64,000 nucleotides of DNA from DAIDKA01 sp036521075 (GCA_036521075.1 DATDIL010000147.1:67121-131120), one strand, 5' to 3'; shown: positions 17,192-27,502, counted from the stretch's first letter. The notes: generated from the letters alone by a model not told the origin. Program-made: numbers and translations.

Positions 17192-18715
17192 ATGAACAAC
17201 GTGATGAGCTTGCCGGCGGCACCTATCTCCCAGACACGATCGTTCAGCACCATCTTCCTGATCGAGATGTGGGAGCGCTTTGGCTTCTACGGCATGCAGG
17301 CGCTCATGGTCACCTACATGATCAAGAAGCTTGGCTTTGCCGACACCCGCTCCAACCTGACGTTCGGCGCGGCCTCGGCGCTGATCTATGCGACGCCCGC
17401 CATCGGCGGCTGGGTCGGCGACAAGCTGCTCGGCACCCGTCGCACCATGAAGGTCGGCGCATTCGTGCTGGCGATCGGTTATGCACTGCTATGGATACCG
17501 GTGAACAGCGCGCTGTTCCTGTACTGCGCACTCGGCGTCATTGTCATCGGCAACGGATTCTTCAAACCCAATTGCGGCCAGCTGGTGCGCAAGATCTATG
17601 AAGGGGATGACACCCGAATTGACAGCGCGTTCACCTATTACTACATGGCGGTGAATATCGGCGCGATGATTTCGATGGCCCTGACGCCGTGGTTGCGCGA
17701 CTTCATCGGCGCCCGCTACGGAGACACGATCGGCTGGCACACCGCCTTCGGCGTGTGCTCGATCGGGCTGATCATCGGCATGGTGAACTACGCGCTGATG
17801 AGCCGCGGGATGGCCCGCTACGGATCGCCGCCGGACAACAAGCCGCCGAGGCCGGGAATCGTGGCCGCCCTGCTGGCAGGGGCTCTTGCGGTTCTGGTCA
17901 TCACGGTTCTCATACTGCAAAGCGAGACCGTGGCGCGCGTTTGCGTCTATTTGGCCGGCGCGGTCATTTTTGGCATTTTCATAAAACTGATAGTCGCCAG
18001 CAATCGTGACGAGCGTGCCGGCCTGATTGCCGCGTTCGTGCTGGTGGTGCAAACCGTATTCTTCTTCATCTTCTACCAACAGATGTCCACCTCCCTTAAC
18101 CTGTTCGCGCAGCGCAATGTGAATCTTGATTTCAGCTTTTTCGGACTACATCTCTTCACCTGGATTCCCGAACAGTACCAGGATCTGAATTCGATCTGGA
18201 TCGTGGTTCTCAGTCCCGTTCTGGTGTTCATCTACAACGGGCTCGGCCGCCTCGGCAAGGATCCATCGATATCGGCAAAGTTCGTGTGGGGATTTGCGGC
18301 GGTTGCCATCGGCTTCTTTATTTATGGCGTCGGCGCTCGCTGGGCGGTCAACGGGCAGGTGTCGTCCTGGACGATGGTGTGGGGCTATGGCCTGTATTCG
18401 CTCGGGGAATTATTGGTCAGCGGCCTCGGACTTGCCATGATCGCCCGGTATGTGCCGGACCGAATGGGTGGCTTCATGATGGGGGCCTACTTTTTGGCGT
18501 CCGGCCTGTCCCAATACCTGGGAAGTGTCGTCGCGAACTTCGCACACATCCCCGAGAACCTGAAGAATCCCGTGGAATCGTTGACCATCTATACGCGGCT
18601 GTTCAACGAGCTCGGCTTTACCGGAATTGGCTGCACTGTCATTGCAATCGCCATGTTGCCCCTGATGAAAAAGCTTTCGGCCAGCCACGCGCATACCGCG
18701 GCTGCAAGGCGATGA
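17192..18715 (+). CDS. POT/PTR-family proton-dependent oligopeptide transporter
   Basis: A 507-residue peptide:H+ symporter of the MFS superfamily. The first helix carries the POT signature (LIEMWERFGFYGMQAL), and the second motif block includes GFFKPNCGQLV and FTYYYMAVNIGAM. About 12-14 membrane segments are predicted. The ATG at 17192 follows the peptidase stop by 19 bases. Pairing with an exported peptidase suggests periplasmic peptide scavenging. Its stop overlaps the RNase start (ATGA). Confidence 0.92.
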   Translation: MNNVMSLPAAPISQTRSFSTIFLIEMWERFGFYGMQALMVTYMIKKLGFADTRSNLTFGAASALIYATPAIGGWVGDKLLGTRRTMKVGAFVLAIGYALLWIPVNSALFLYCALGVIVIGNGFFKPNCGQLVRKIYEGDDTRIDSAFTYYYMAVNIGAMISMALTPWLRDFIGARYGDTIGWHTAFGVCSIGLIIGMVNYALMSRGMARYGSPPDNKPPRPGIVAALLAGALAVLVITVLILQSETVARVCVYLAGAVIFGIFIKLIVASNRDERAGLIAAFVLVVQTVFFFIFYQQMSTSLNLFAQRNVNLDFSFFGLHLFTWIPEQYQDLNSIWIVVLSPVLVFIYNGLGRLGKDPSISAKFVWGFAAVAIGFFIYGVGARWAVNGQVSSWTMVWGYGLYSLGELLVSGLGLAMIARYVPDRMGGFMMGAYFLASGLSQYLGSVVANFAHIPENLKNPVESLTIYTRLFNELGFTGIGCTVIAIAMLPLMKKLSASHAHTAAARR

Positions 18716-20181
18716 GTACGGCGCATCCGAACGAGAAGGACATCCTCAATACCATCGCACGGCAGGCGATGCTGGAGCGCGGCCTGCTGCCGGATTTCTC
18801 CGCAGCGGCGCAGGCGCAGGCCGATTCCCTCACTGCCCCGCCCCGAGACCGCCTCGCCCGTGATCTGCGCGCCGCAGAGTGGCTTTCGATCGACAATGAT
18901 GATTCGCGCGACCTGGACCAGCTTTCCGTGGCGCAAGCCTTGCCAGGCGCGAATACCAAACTGCTGGTCGCCATTGCCGATGTTGATGCGGCGGTGAGTC
19001 GGGACTCGCCCCTCGATGATCACGCCCGCCGCAACACCACCTCGGTCTATACCGCGGCACGCATATTCCCGATGCTACCGGAGAGGCTATCGACTGACCT
19101 GACCTCCCTGGTACCGGGCCAGGAACGCCTGGCGATGATCATCGAACTGGTCATCAGCGCGGATGGCAACATCGTATCCTCTGATATCTATCGGGCCACG
19201 GTCGTAAACAAGGCGAAGCTGGCCTACGACAGCGTGGCCGGCTGGCTTGATGGCCGTACGCCTGCGCCAAAAGGACTCGAAGCCGCCGGCCTTCAGAACC
19301 AGGTGCGGCTTCAGGATCGGATCGCCCAGTCGCTGGGCCGCGTGCGCCAGGCGCAGGGCGCATTGACATTGGAGACGATTCAGACGAGTGCCGTATTCGA
19401 CGGCAACGCGCTGCGGGATCTGCTGCCGTACCGTAACAACCGCGCCCACGAACTGATCGAGAACGTGATGGTCGCTGCCAACGGCGCGGCCGCGCGCTGG
19501 CTGCAAAGCAAGGGGCTGCCGTCGATTCGACGGGTGCTGCGCACCCCCGAGCACTGGGATCGCATCGTGGCCCTGGCGGCCGCGCATGGCGGAGACTTGC
19601 CGGCGCGCGCCGATGCGGGGGCTCTGAACGCCTTTCTCGCGAAATCCCGCCACGACAGCCCGGCACAGTTTGCGGACCTTTCGCTGGCAGTCATCAAGTT
19701 GCTCGGCCGCGGTGAATACGTGCTGGAATTGCCGGGTGCGACGGTCGCGGGACATTTTGGCCTGGCTGTGAACGACTATATGCACTCGACGGCACCGAAC
19801 CGGCGCTTTCCGGACGTCCTCGCCCAGCGCCTGATCAAGTCGGCCCTCGCCAACACCCCGGCGCCCTACACGACCCGTGAACTTGGAGACTTGGCGAGCC
19901 AGTGCACGATGCAGGAGGATGCGGCCGCCAAGGTGGAGCGACGCGTCAGCAAATCGGCGGCAGCACTGCTGTTGCGGCCGCGGATTGGTCAGATGTTCGA
20001 CGCCATCGTCACCGGTGCTGCCGCCAAGGGTACCTGGGCGCGCAGCACCGTGCCGCCGGTCGAGGGTCGGATCGTGCGCGGATTTCAGGGCCTGCAAGTC
20101 GGGCAGTCCGTGCGCGTGCGCTTGCTCAGCGTCGATGTCACGCGCGGCTTCATCGATTTCGCCTGCGAGGCACACTCATGA
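18712..20181 (+). CDS. RNB-domain (RNase II/R-like) ribonuclease, short form
   Basis: A 489-residue RNase II-family protein that lacks the long N-terminal cold-shock region of E. coli RNase II or RNase R. The catalytic loop reads SIDNDDSRDLDQL: three of the four usual acidic residues are kept (D61, D67, D69), but the fourth is Gln (Q70). Other RNB features follow: AIADVDAAV, ARIFPMLPERLSTDLTSL, HSTAPNRRFPDVL. The C-terminal piece (VEGRIVRGFQGLQVG, VRLLSVDVTRGFIDF) resembles an S1-like OB fold. It overlaps both neighbours by 4 bases. The Gln may be a subfamily trait rather than a loss of function. Confidence 0.85.
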   Translation: MSTAHPNEKDILNTIARQAMLERGLLPDFSAAAQAQADSLTAPPRDRLARDLRAAEWLSIDNDDSRDLDQLSVAQALPGANTKLLVAIADVDAAVSRDSPLDDHARRNTTSVYTAARIFPMLPERLSTDLTSLVPGQERLAMIIELVISADGNIVSSDIYRATVVNKAKLAYDSVAGWLDGRTPAPKGLEAAGLQNQVRLQDRIAQSLGRVRQAQGALTLETIQTSAVFDGNALRDLLPYRNNRAHELIENVMVAANGAAARWLQSKGLPSIRRVLRTPEHWDRIVALAAAHGGDLPARADAGALNAFLAKSRHDSPAQFADLSLAVIKLLGRGEYVLELPGATVAGHFGLAVNDYMHSTAPNRRFPDVLAQRLIKSALANTPAPYTTRELGDLASQCTMQEDAAAKVERRVSKSAAALLLRPRIGQMFDAIVTGAAAKGTWARSTVPPVEGRIVRGFQGLQVGQSVRVRLLSVDVTRGFIDFACEAHS

Positions 20182-20939
20182 CTACGGATCGACCGCGTAC
20201 CGCGCAACTCGCCTACGAAAACCAGGGATTCGTTACGAGCGATGAGGGTCGCCCGCTGCGCATTCTCGCCGAGTACCTCGAGCCACTGAGCCGATTCCGC
20301 CAGGCTGCCGTCCATGACACCATCGTGTTCTTCGGCTCCGCACGCCTCACGGACTCAGGCCCGATGGGCCGCTACTACCATGATGCCCGGATCCTGGCGC
20401 GCAGGATCACCCAGTGGTCGATGTCGCTGCCGACAGATGCCCATCGCTATGTCATCTGCTCGGGCGGCGGCGGCGGCATCATGGAGGCGGCGAACCGCGG
20501 CGCCGCGGAGGCCGGCGGCAAGACGATCGGACTGAACATCAGCCTGCCGCATGAGCAGATGGCAAACCCCTATATCACCCCGGAACTCGGATTCGAATTT
20601 CACTACTTCTTCATGCGCAAGCTGTGGTTCGCGCAACTCGCGCGCGGTCTGGTCGCCTTCCCCGGGGGGTTCGGCACCTTGGATGAGGTCATGGAAATCC
20701 TGACGCTGACGCAGACCGGCAAGCTTGAGCGACGCATTCCCGTGATTCTCTACGGTTCAGAATACTGGAACGAAATCATCAACTTCAAAGCCCTACTTAA
20801 TCACGGCGTAATCAGTGCTGAAGACCTCGCGCTGTTCGAATTCGCGGATACGCCCGAGGCAGCCCTGGGGGCGCTGCAGTCCCGTCTTGATTGCGCCACT
20901 GGCGGCAAGACACCCGACTTTGCCCATGCGCGCTCGTAG
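20178..20939 (+). CDS. LOG-family protein (cytokinin riboside 5'-monophosphate phosphoribohydrolase-like)
   Basis: A 253-residue LOG / 'lysine decarboxylase-like' Rossmann protein. The two diagnostic motifs are present: ICSGGGGGIMEAANRGA and FPGGFGTLDEVME. Characterised members release bases from nucleoside 5'-monophosphates; many older entries are wrongly named lysine decarboxylases. It starts inside the stop of the RNase gene (ATGA), which suggests a shared nucleotide-turnover context. It has no signal peptide and is cytoplasmic. Confidence 0.9.
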   Translation: MTTDRPRTAQLAYENQGFVTSDEGRPLRILAEYLEPLSRFRQAAVHDTIVFFGSARLTDSGPMGRYYHDARILARRITQWSMSLPTDAHRYVICSGGGGGIMEAANRGAAEAGGKTIGLNISLPHEQMANPYITPELGFEFHYFFMRKLWFAQLARGLVAFPGGFGTLDEVMEILTLTQTGKLERRIPVILYGSEYWNEIINFKALLNHGVISAEDLALFEFADTPEAALGALQSRLDCATGGKTPDFAHARS

Positions 20940-21041
20940 CCACCCGCCTCGCCACTGCTGCTGTCGGTCAGGAAGCGCCTACACGCCCGCGCATCACCGA
21001 GTGGTTGATTCAACGCAACAAAACAGCCGAAATCAGGACGC

Positions 21042-22760
21042 ATGAAGTTTTGTGTTTGGGCACCGCTTGCCAACAAGTCCGTCGAACTGGTTTGCGCAGA
21101 TCAACGATTCGCGATGTCCGCGGATACGGCCGGCTATTGGCGGGTGGAATGCGATCCGGCCGGAATCGCGGCCGGCTACCGTTACTCGGTTGATGGATCC
21201 CCTCCCGTCCCCGATCCCAGATCCGCTTGGCAGCCAGATGGGGTGCATGGCGCCTCATACGTAGTCGATGCCGACGCCCTGAGGGCAATCAGTCGAAGTG
21301 CCTTCCAGCAACAGCCATTGGCGAAGGCGATTATTTATGAGCTGCACATCGGCACCTTCACGCCCCAGGGAACCTATGCCGGCGCCACGCAGAAGCTCCC
21401 GCATCTGGTCGCCCTTGGCGTGACCCATGTCGAAGTGATGCCGCTTGCGAGCTTTCCGGGCCGGCACGGATGGGGTTATGACGGTGTCTATCTCTTTGCG
21501 CCGCAACCCTCTTACGGAACTCCGGAAGATCTCGCCCGTTTCGTCGCGGCCTGCCATGCGCACGGCCTCGCCGTGCTGCTGGATGTGGTCTACAACCACC
21601 TCGGCCCGGATGGTAACTACTTGAATTACTACGCACCGTATTTCACCGACCTGGTCAAGACGGCTTGGGGCGATGCGATCAACTATGACGGCGCGCACAG
21701 TGATGGGGTCAGGCAGTTTGTTCTCGACAATGCGCGCATGTGGCTGGATGTCTACGGTTTCGACGGGCTGCGACTGGATGCCGTCGGCGCGATTTACAGT
21801 TTCGAGGCCGTGCACCTGCTGGAGGAACTGGCAAGCGCCGTGCACGCCTTCGCCGCCGCCAGCCACCGCAAGGTCGTCCTGATTGCCGAAAGCGACCTCA
21901 ATGATCCCCGGCTCGTGTATCCCCCACAACGCGGCGGCTTCGGCCTGGATGCGCACTGGGCCGACGATTTCCACCACGCGCTGCACAGCGAGATGACCGG
22001 TGAGACGGTGGGCTACTACATGGACTTCAACGGTATCGAAGACCTGGCGCGGGTCCTGCGGGATGGTTACGTCTATCAGGGCCAGTATTCGATCCATCGC
22101 AAGCGCCGCCATGGACGCAGCCCGGACGCAGTCAGGCCCGATCAGCTGATTGTGAACTCCCAGAATCATGATCAGGTCGGCAATCGCGCCAAGGGTGAGC
22201 GATTGAGCATGCTGCTCACCCCCATACAACTGAAGGCCGTCGCGGCAGTGACCATTCTCTCGCCCTTCGTCCCCCTGCTCTTCCAGGGGGAAGAATGGGG
22301 CGCCCGCACGCCATTCTTCTACTTTACGGACCACCAGAACCAGGAACTCGGAACGCTCGTGGCAGAAGGACGGCGACAGGAATTTGCGACCTTCGGTTGG
22401 GCAAACGAGGTACCCAACCCACAGTTGCCGCAGACTTTCGCGGCCTCGCGACTGGCCTGGGATGAGATCAGTCGCCCCCCCCATCGGGATCTGCTTGCGT
22501 GGTATCGGCAGGTCATTGCCCTGCGGGCCAGCGATCGGCATCCGCTGCCGTTACCCGTAAATGTCGTCCATGACGCGACTGAGCGCTGGCTGTGGTTCGT
22601 GCGGGGCGATCTGTGCATCGTGGTCAACTTCGCTTCCCGAGCGCTCACCATCGCGATGCCGCCGGGCCGCTGGACCTTGTTGCTGACCTCGGCGTCCGAA
22701 AATTCGAGTGCTGCGACCCTCAGCGCGTTTGAAACACGAATATACCGGCGCCAGCAGTAG
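21042..22760 (+). CDS. treZ: Malto-oligosyltrehalose trehalohydrolase
   Basis: A GH13 enzyme, 572 residues, that releases trehalose from maltooligosyl-trehalose. It has an N-terminal CBM48-like domain (FCVWAPLANKSVELV) and a catalytic barrel with GFDGLRLDAVGAI (D246 nucleophile), VVLIAESDLND (E283 acid/base) and NSQNHDQVGNR (transition-state Asp). The residue positions agree closely with those of the archaeal enzyme. It lies 102 bases after the LOG gene and converges head-on with treY, with only 12 bases between the stops. Confidence 0.95.
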   Translation: MKFCVWAPLANKSVELVCADQRFAMSADTAGYWRVECDPAGIAAGYRYSVDGSPPVPDPRSAWQPDGVHGASYVVDADALRAISRSAFQQQPLAKAIIYELHIGTFTPQGTYAGATQKLPHLVALGVTHVEVMPLASFPGRHGWGYDGVYLFAPQPSYGTPEDLARFVAACHAHGLAVLLDVVYNHLGPDGNYLNYYAPYFTDLVKTAWGDAINYDGAHSDGVRQFVLDNARMWLDVYGFDGLRLDAVGAIYSFEAVHLLEELASAVHAFAAASHRKVVLIAESDLNDPRLVYPPQRGGFGLDAHWADDFHHALHSEMTGETVGYYMDFNGIEDLARVLRDGYVYQGQYSIHRKRRHGRSPDAVRPDQLIVNSQNHDQVGNRAKGERLSMLLTPIQLKAVAAVTILSPFVPLLFQGEEWGARTPFFYFTDHQNQELGTLVAEGRRQEFATFGWANEVPNPQLPQTFAASRLAWDEISRPPHRDLLAWYRQVIALRASDRHPLPLPVNVVHDATERWLWFVRGDLCIVVNFASRALTIAMPPGRWTLLLTSASENSSAATLSAFETRIYRRQQ

Positions 22761-22772
22761 CGAGCGCTCGTG

Positions 22773-25376
22773 TCACGCCGGCTTCTTGCGCAGCAGCGCG
22801 ACCGGAAAGCTGCCGAACAGCTCCGTGGCAGTGACCGAGGCCGACACCGTTTCCATGGTGAAAATATTTTCCCAAGTACCGCTCGGCAGCGGCAGTCGCG
22901 TATCCTCCCACCGGTTTCCAATCGACAACATCAGTCGCGGCACCGCGGCGATAAGGTTGTCGCCGCGCCGAAACGCAAATAGATTGCCCAGATGCGGTCC
23001 CTGCGCCACCAGCGGTTGATAGCGACTGCCTTCGGAGAATTCCTCGGGCTGGGCAACGCGCAGGCTCAGCACCCGATCGATCAACCAGAGCTTCGGCAGT
23101 CCCGAATCCCAGTCGGCCGTCGCCTCGGCGGCGCCCATCGAGCGGCAGCGGGTGAGCAATTGCATCCGTTGGGCATAGTCGACCGCACGCCGATTGTCCG
23201 GATCCACCAGGCTCAGATCCCACAGCTCCGTCCCCTGGTACAGGTCCGGCACCCCCGGAACGACCAGTTTGATCAGCGTCTGCGCAAGACTATTGATCCG
23301 TCCCGGCAGCACCAGCGGCTCGACGAACTCGATGAGACTCTTCAGAAAGTCCTCGTTTTGCAAGACGCGGTCGACGAATCCCTTGATGTTCTGCTCATAA
23401 CCGACATTGGGCTCCTGCCAGGAAGTTCGCAATTTGGCCTCGCGGCACGCTTTGAGCATGTACTGCCAGCAACGCGCCGCATCAATGGGCCACGCGCCCA
23501 CGAGGGTCTGATAGAGCAGATATTCCGCGTGCCGATCCTGGGTCCGGTTGTTCCAGGCGCCCTCGTTCATGATCGACCACTGCTGCAAAGCCTCGGCCCA
23601 GCGATCCGCGATTTCCGACAGCAGTGAAATTCGGGTGCGAACATCTTCACTGCGCTTGTTGTCATGCGTCGAGGTGGTCAGCTGGTTGCGCGGCCAGTGT
23701 TCACTTAAATACAGACAGTATTCATGAAACTTGTCGGAAGAAATGCCGATCAGGGAAGCCTGGGCGCCGACCTCGTTGCATGACAGCAGACGGTCGAAAC
23801 AATAAAACGTGGTGTCCTCGACGCCTTTCGCCATCACCGCCGGCGTCAGTTGCTGCCACGGCCCGACGAACGCAAACTGCGCTTCGCTGAGCTGCTCGCG
23901 GGTCAGGAACGCCAGAAGAAAATCGAATACGGCGGCATCGATGCCGGGGCGGGCAAAGCGGGCACTGCGTACCGCCTCGGCAATGACCGCCTTGTCGGCT
24001 TCGCTCAGGGCAGCGGCCGTGCGATACGTACGGTACACGCCCAGCGAGGCGGTTACCTGGGCCACCGCATCGTGAATCTGCTGGGGGCTCAGATCCCGCG
24101 TCAGGTAAGACTCGCGGGCAATTTTGACTGCCATTGCAGACAGGCGCTGGTGGTCGTACGCGAATGCGTGGCCCACTATGAAGTCCTTCTTTTCCCGGAT
24201 CAGCGCACCCAGATCGACTGAATGACCGGTGAAGTCCGCATAGGTCGAGGTAAGCTTGTCGCTGTGCTGGTCGCTCATCCACAGCCGATTGACCTTGGCG
24301 AGAAAATCATAGCCGACTGTTCCATCGATCGGCCAGTTCGGCAGGCGTTCCTCGTTATCGAGAATCTTTTCAACGTAAATCCGCCCCTGCGGCAACAGTC
24401 GACGCAGGCGTTCGAGATACTCGAGAGGATCGCGCAGACCATCCGGATGATCGACGCGCAGGCCGTCGATTTCGCCCTGTTCAATCATCTTTCTGAGGCG
24501 ATTGTGGATCGCCTTGAAGACTTCGGGCCGCTCGGTTGCGAGGCCAACCAGCGTCGACACGTCGAAGAAGCGCCGGTAATTGACCAGTTCCCCGGCAAGT
24601 TTCCAGCTGTGCAAGGCGTAGTACTGGCTCTGGATCACGGCATTGAGGTTTTCCACATCGCCGTTGATCGCGTTGAGCCTCTCGGCCAGGGCACTCGGCG
24701 CCACGTCTTTCAGGATCGCGGCCGCATTTTGCACAGCCTGCTGGCAGGCCTGACGTTCAGAGGCGCCCGGCGCTTCGATCCTCGACAGCCGCTCCAGTTC
24801 AGCAAAACACTGCTCGGAGCGATTCAAGAGCCGTCCCCAGGAAACCGGTGACAACGGCCAGGTATTGTCGAAGTGCCGCAGACGCAGCTGTCCGTGCTGG
24901 CTCTCCAGTTTCAGCTCCCCTGCCACGAGTACCTCGCCATAGGAGCGGGCCAGGCTGCAGATATGCACGCAAAAGCGGTTCCCGGCCGGCTGCCGAATGT
25001 CGAAATATCGTGAATATTCGCTGTACGGCCCATGCGCCAGCACATCGTCCCACCATGGATTCTGCTCGGTAGCCGCCATGTGGTTTGGCACGATATCGAG
25101 CAGAATGCCCAGCGAGCATGCATGCGCGGCGGCCACGAAGTGCGTCCAAGCCTCATCGCCACCCAGGTCATGGCTGACATGCCGCGGATCGATCACATCG
25201 TAGCCATGCCGGCTGCCCGCAGCCGCCTGCAGGCACGGGGAAAGGTAGACGTGGCTGATGCCCAAACTCGCCAGATACGGCAGCACTTTTTCCGCATCCG
25301 CCAGGGTGAAACCCCGATGCAGCTGCAAGCGGTAGGTGGCAACCCAGGACCGCGGGGAAGTCGAAACTACTGCCAT
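22773..25376 (-). CDS. treY: Malto-oligosyltrehalose synthase
   Basis: A GH13 glucosyl-isomerase, 867 residues, that turns the reducing end of a maltodextrin into a trehalose unit. The opening, TYRLQLHRGFTLADAEKVLPYL, and the catalytic motifs GLRVDHPDGLRDP, IYVEKILDNEERLP and TSTHDNKRSEDVR are diagnostic. The start follows glgX by 2 bases, so the two are cotranscribed. With treZ and GlgX/TreX it completes glycogen-to-trehalose synthesis, usually used against osmotic or desiccation stress. Confidence 0.95.
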   Translation of the reverse strand: MAVVSTSPRSWVATYRLQLHRGFTLADAEKVLPYLASLGISHVYLSPCLQAAAGSRHGYDVIDPRHVSHDLGGDEAWTHFVAAAHACSLGILLDIVPNHMAATEQNPWWDDVLAHGPYSEYSRYFDIRQPAGNRFCVHICSLARSYGEVLVAGELKLESQHGQLRLRHFDNTWPLSPVSWGRLLNRSEQCFAELERLSRIEAPGASERQACQQAVQNAAAILKDVAPSALAERLNAINGDVENLNAVIQSQYYALHSWKLAGELVNYRRFFDVSTLVGLATERPEVFKAIHNRLRKMIEQGEIDGLRVDHPDGLRDPLEYLERLRRLLPQGRIYVEKILDNEERLPNWPIDGTVGYDFLAKVNRLWMSDQHSDKLTSTYADFTGHSVDLGALIREKKDFIVGHAFAYDHQRLSAMAVKIARESYLTRDLSPQQIHDAVAQVTASLGVYRTYRTAAALSEADKAVIAEAVRSARFARPGIDAAVFDFLLAFLTREQLSEAQFAFVGPWQQLTPAVMAKGVEDTTFYCFDRLLSCNEVGAQASLIGISSDKFHEYCLYLSEHWPRNQLTTSTHDNKRSEDVRTRISLLSEIADRWAEALQQWSIMNEGAWNNRTQDRHAEYLLYQTLVGAWPIDAARCWQYMLKACREAKLRTSWQEPNVGYEQNIKGFVDRVLQNEDFLKSLIEFVEPLVLPGRINSLAQTLIKLVVPGVPDLYQGTELWDLSLVDPDNRRAVDYAQRMQLLTRCRSMGAAEATADWDSGLPKLWLIDRVLSLRVAQPEEFSEGSRYQPLVAQGPHLGNLFAFRRGDNLIAAVPRLMLSIGNRWEDTRLPLPSGTWENIFTMETVSASVTATELFGSFPVALLRKKPA

Positions 25377-25378
25377 GA

Positions 25379-27502
25379 CTAGTTGGCCCGTACGAATAGC
25401 ACCAGGGATCGACCCGTCACGCCATACACGTCACCGGTCTTGCCCCTGTAGGGTACATCTTCGTTCGTCACGTGAGTATCCACAACCCGGTCCCAGGCCT
25501 GCCCGTCGGGATATTCCGGGAGTGTGAAATTGACCAGGTCATGGTGCGAATTGAGGACCATCAGCATGGTCGCCTCCGTGCCGCGCTGGCGCACCCCTGT
25601 AGGGCGGGCGCGTCCGTCCATCAGCATGCCGAAGCACTTCATCAACTCATCGCCCCACTCCTCGCCGGTCATCTCCCGCCCGTTGGCGTTGATCCACATG
25701 AGATCTTTGATCTCAAGCTCTTCATCGTAGGCACCGGTCAAGAAGCGATTGCGACGCAGAATCGGATATTTTGCGCGTAGCCCACATAGCAGCTGCACGA
25801 ACTGCCGCAACGATTCGCCCTTCTCGGCCAGATTCCAGTTGATCCAGCTGATCTGATTGTCCTGGCAGTAGGCGTTGTTGTTGCCGTCTTGTGTTCGCGC
25901 AAACTCATCGCCCGCCACAAACATCGGGGTGCCCTGCGAGAGCAGCAGCGTGGCCAGCATATTGCGCATCTGCTGCGCACGCAGCGCGTTGATCTCAGGA
26001 TCCTCCGTGGGCCCTTCGGCGCCGCAATTCCAGGATCGGTTGTCACTGCTGCCGTCGCGGTTATCCTCACCATTGGCTTCATTGTGCTTGTCGTTGTACG
26101 ACACAATATCGTTCAGGGTGAATCCGTCATGTGCAGTCACGAAGTTGACGCACGCCGAGGGCCTGCGACCCAGACGATTGAAAAGATCCGCCGAGGCGCA
26201 CAGGCGTTGCGCCACCACGCGCGCGGAGGCATCGCCCTTCCAGTAACTGCGCACTTCGTCGCGGTAGCGGTCATTCCACTCCGCCCAGCCCGGCGGGAAC
26301 TGTCCGACCTGATACCCGCCCGGACCGCAATCCCAGGGTTCTGCAATGAGCTTGACGGTGCGCAGCACCGGATCCTGATGGCAGGCCTTCAGAAAGCCGC
26401 TTTGACTGTCAAAACCATCAGGCTCGCGGGCAAGAATGGTGCCGAGGTCAAAACGAAATCCATCGATATGCAGTTCATTGACCCAATAGCGCAGGCTGTC
26501 GGTGACCATTTCAATGACATTCGGATGGGACAGATTCACCGTATTGCCGGTGCCCGTGTCATTGATGTAATAGCGCTTCTCGGGGAGCAGCCGGTAGTAG
26601 GAGGCGTTGTCGATGCCCTTGAAAGACAGCGTAGGGCCGCGCTCATTGCCTTCGGCCGTATGGTTGTACACCACATCGAGTACGACCTCGAGGCCGGCCT
26701 CATGGAAGCTGGCGACCATCTCCTTGAATTCGCGCAGGCACTGTTCAGGTTCCGATGCATACCGGGGGTCGGGCGCAAAGAAACCGATGCTGTTGTATCC
26801 CCAATAGTTGGTCAGTCCTTTTTCAAGCAGGTGATTGTCATTGATGAAGGTATGGATCGGCAACAGTTCGATCGTGGTCACCCCAAGCGACCTGACGTAC
26901 TCGACGACCTGTTTGGTTCCCATCCCCGCGAAGGTGCCGCGCTGTTTCTCAGGCACGGCAGGATGCAATTTGGTAAAGCCCCTGACATGGGTCTCATAGA
27001 TGATGGTCCGATCCCACGGGACCCCTCTCTTGCGCGGCTGCCCCTTCCAATCGAAGTCCGGATCAACCACCACGCATTTCGGCATGAACGCGGCACTGTC
27101 GCGCGTATCGAAGCTCAGGTCCTCATCCTTGTCGCCGATGGTATAGCCAAACACTTCCGGCGCCCATTGAAGTGCGCCCGTGTGACCGCGCGCGTACGGA
27201 TCGAGCACCAGCTTGTTGGGATTGAAGCGATGCCCCGCGAGGGGCTCATACGGCCCATGGACACGCATCCCGTATACGGAGCCGGGATGCACATCCGGAA
27301 TATATCCATGCCAGATCTGGTCGGTGTATTCGGGCAGCGCCAGCCGTTCCTGCTCGGTGCCGCCCGCCGCGTCAAACAGACATACCTCAACCTTGGTCGC
27401 ATTGGCCGAATAGAGGGTGAAGTTTGTGCCCTTGCCGTCCCAGATCGCCCCATGAGCCTGGGAGTTACCTTCACGAACACGGGATTTACCGGACGGGGCC
27501 AT
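25379..27502 (-). CDS. glgX: Glycogen debranching enzyme GlgX/TreX
   Basis: An isoamylase-type GH13 enzyme, 707 residues, that hydrolyses alpha-1,6 branches of glycogen to feed TreY. It has an N-terminal CBM48-like domain (GAIWDGKGTNFTLYSANAT) and catalytic motifs FRFDLGTILARE, LIAEPWDCGPGGYQVG and VTAHDGFTLNDIVSY. I chose the ATG at 27502, with a TAGGA ribosome-binding site about 8 bases upstream; a GTG at 27526 is possible. Because it is paired with treY, the treX name is equally fitting. Confidence 0.94.
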   Translation of the reverse strand: MAPSGKSRVREGNSQAHGAIWDGKGTNFTLYSANATKVEVCLFDAAGGTEQERLALPEYTDQIWHGYIPDVHPGSVYGMRVHGPYEPLAGHRFNPNKLVLDPYARGHTGALQWAPEVFGYTIGDKDEDLSFDTRDSAAFMPKCVVVDPDFDWKGQPRKRGVPWDRTIIYETHVRGFTKLHPAVPEKQRGTFAGMGTKQVVEYVRSLGVTTIELLPIHTFINDNHLLEKGLTNYWGYNSIGFFAPDPRYASEPEQCLREFKEMVASFHEAGLEVVLDVVYNHTAEGNERGPTLSFKGIDNASYYRLLPEKRYYINDTGTGNTVNLSHPNVIEMVTDSLRYWVNELHIDGFRFDLGTILAREPDGFDSQSGFLKACHQDPVLRTVKLIAEPWDCGPGGYQVGQFPPGWAEWNDRYRDEVRSYWKGDASARVVAQRLCASADLFNRLGRRPSACVNFVTAHDGFTLNDIVSYNDKHNEANGEDNRDGSSDNRSWNCGAEGPTEDPEINALRAQQMRNMLATLLLSQGTPMFVAGDEFARTQDGNNNAYCQDNQISWINWNLAEKGESLRQFVQLLCGLRAKYPILRRNRFLTGAYDEELEIKDLMWINANGREMTGEEWGDELMKCFGMLMDGRARPTGVRQRGTEATMLMVLNSHHDLVNFTLPEYPDGQAWDRVVDTHVTNEDVPYRGKTGDVYGVTGRSLVLFVRAN

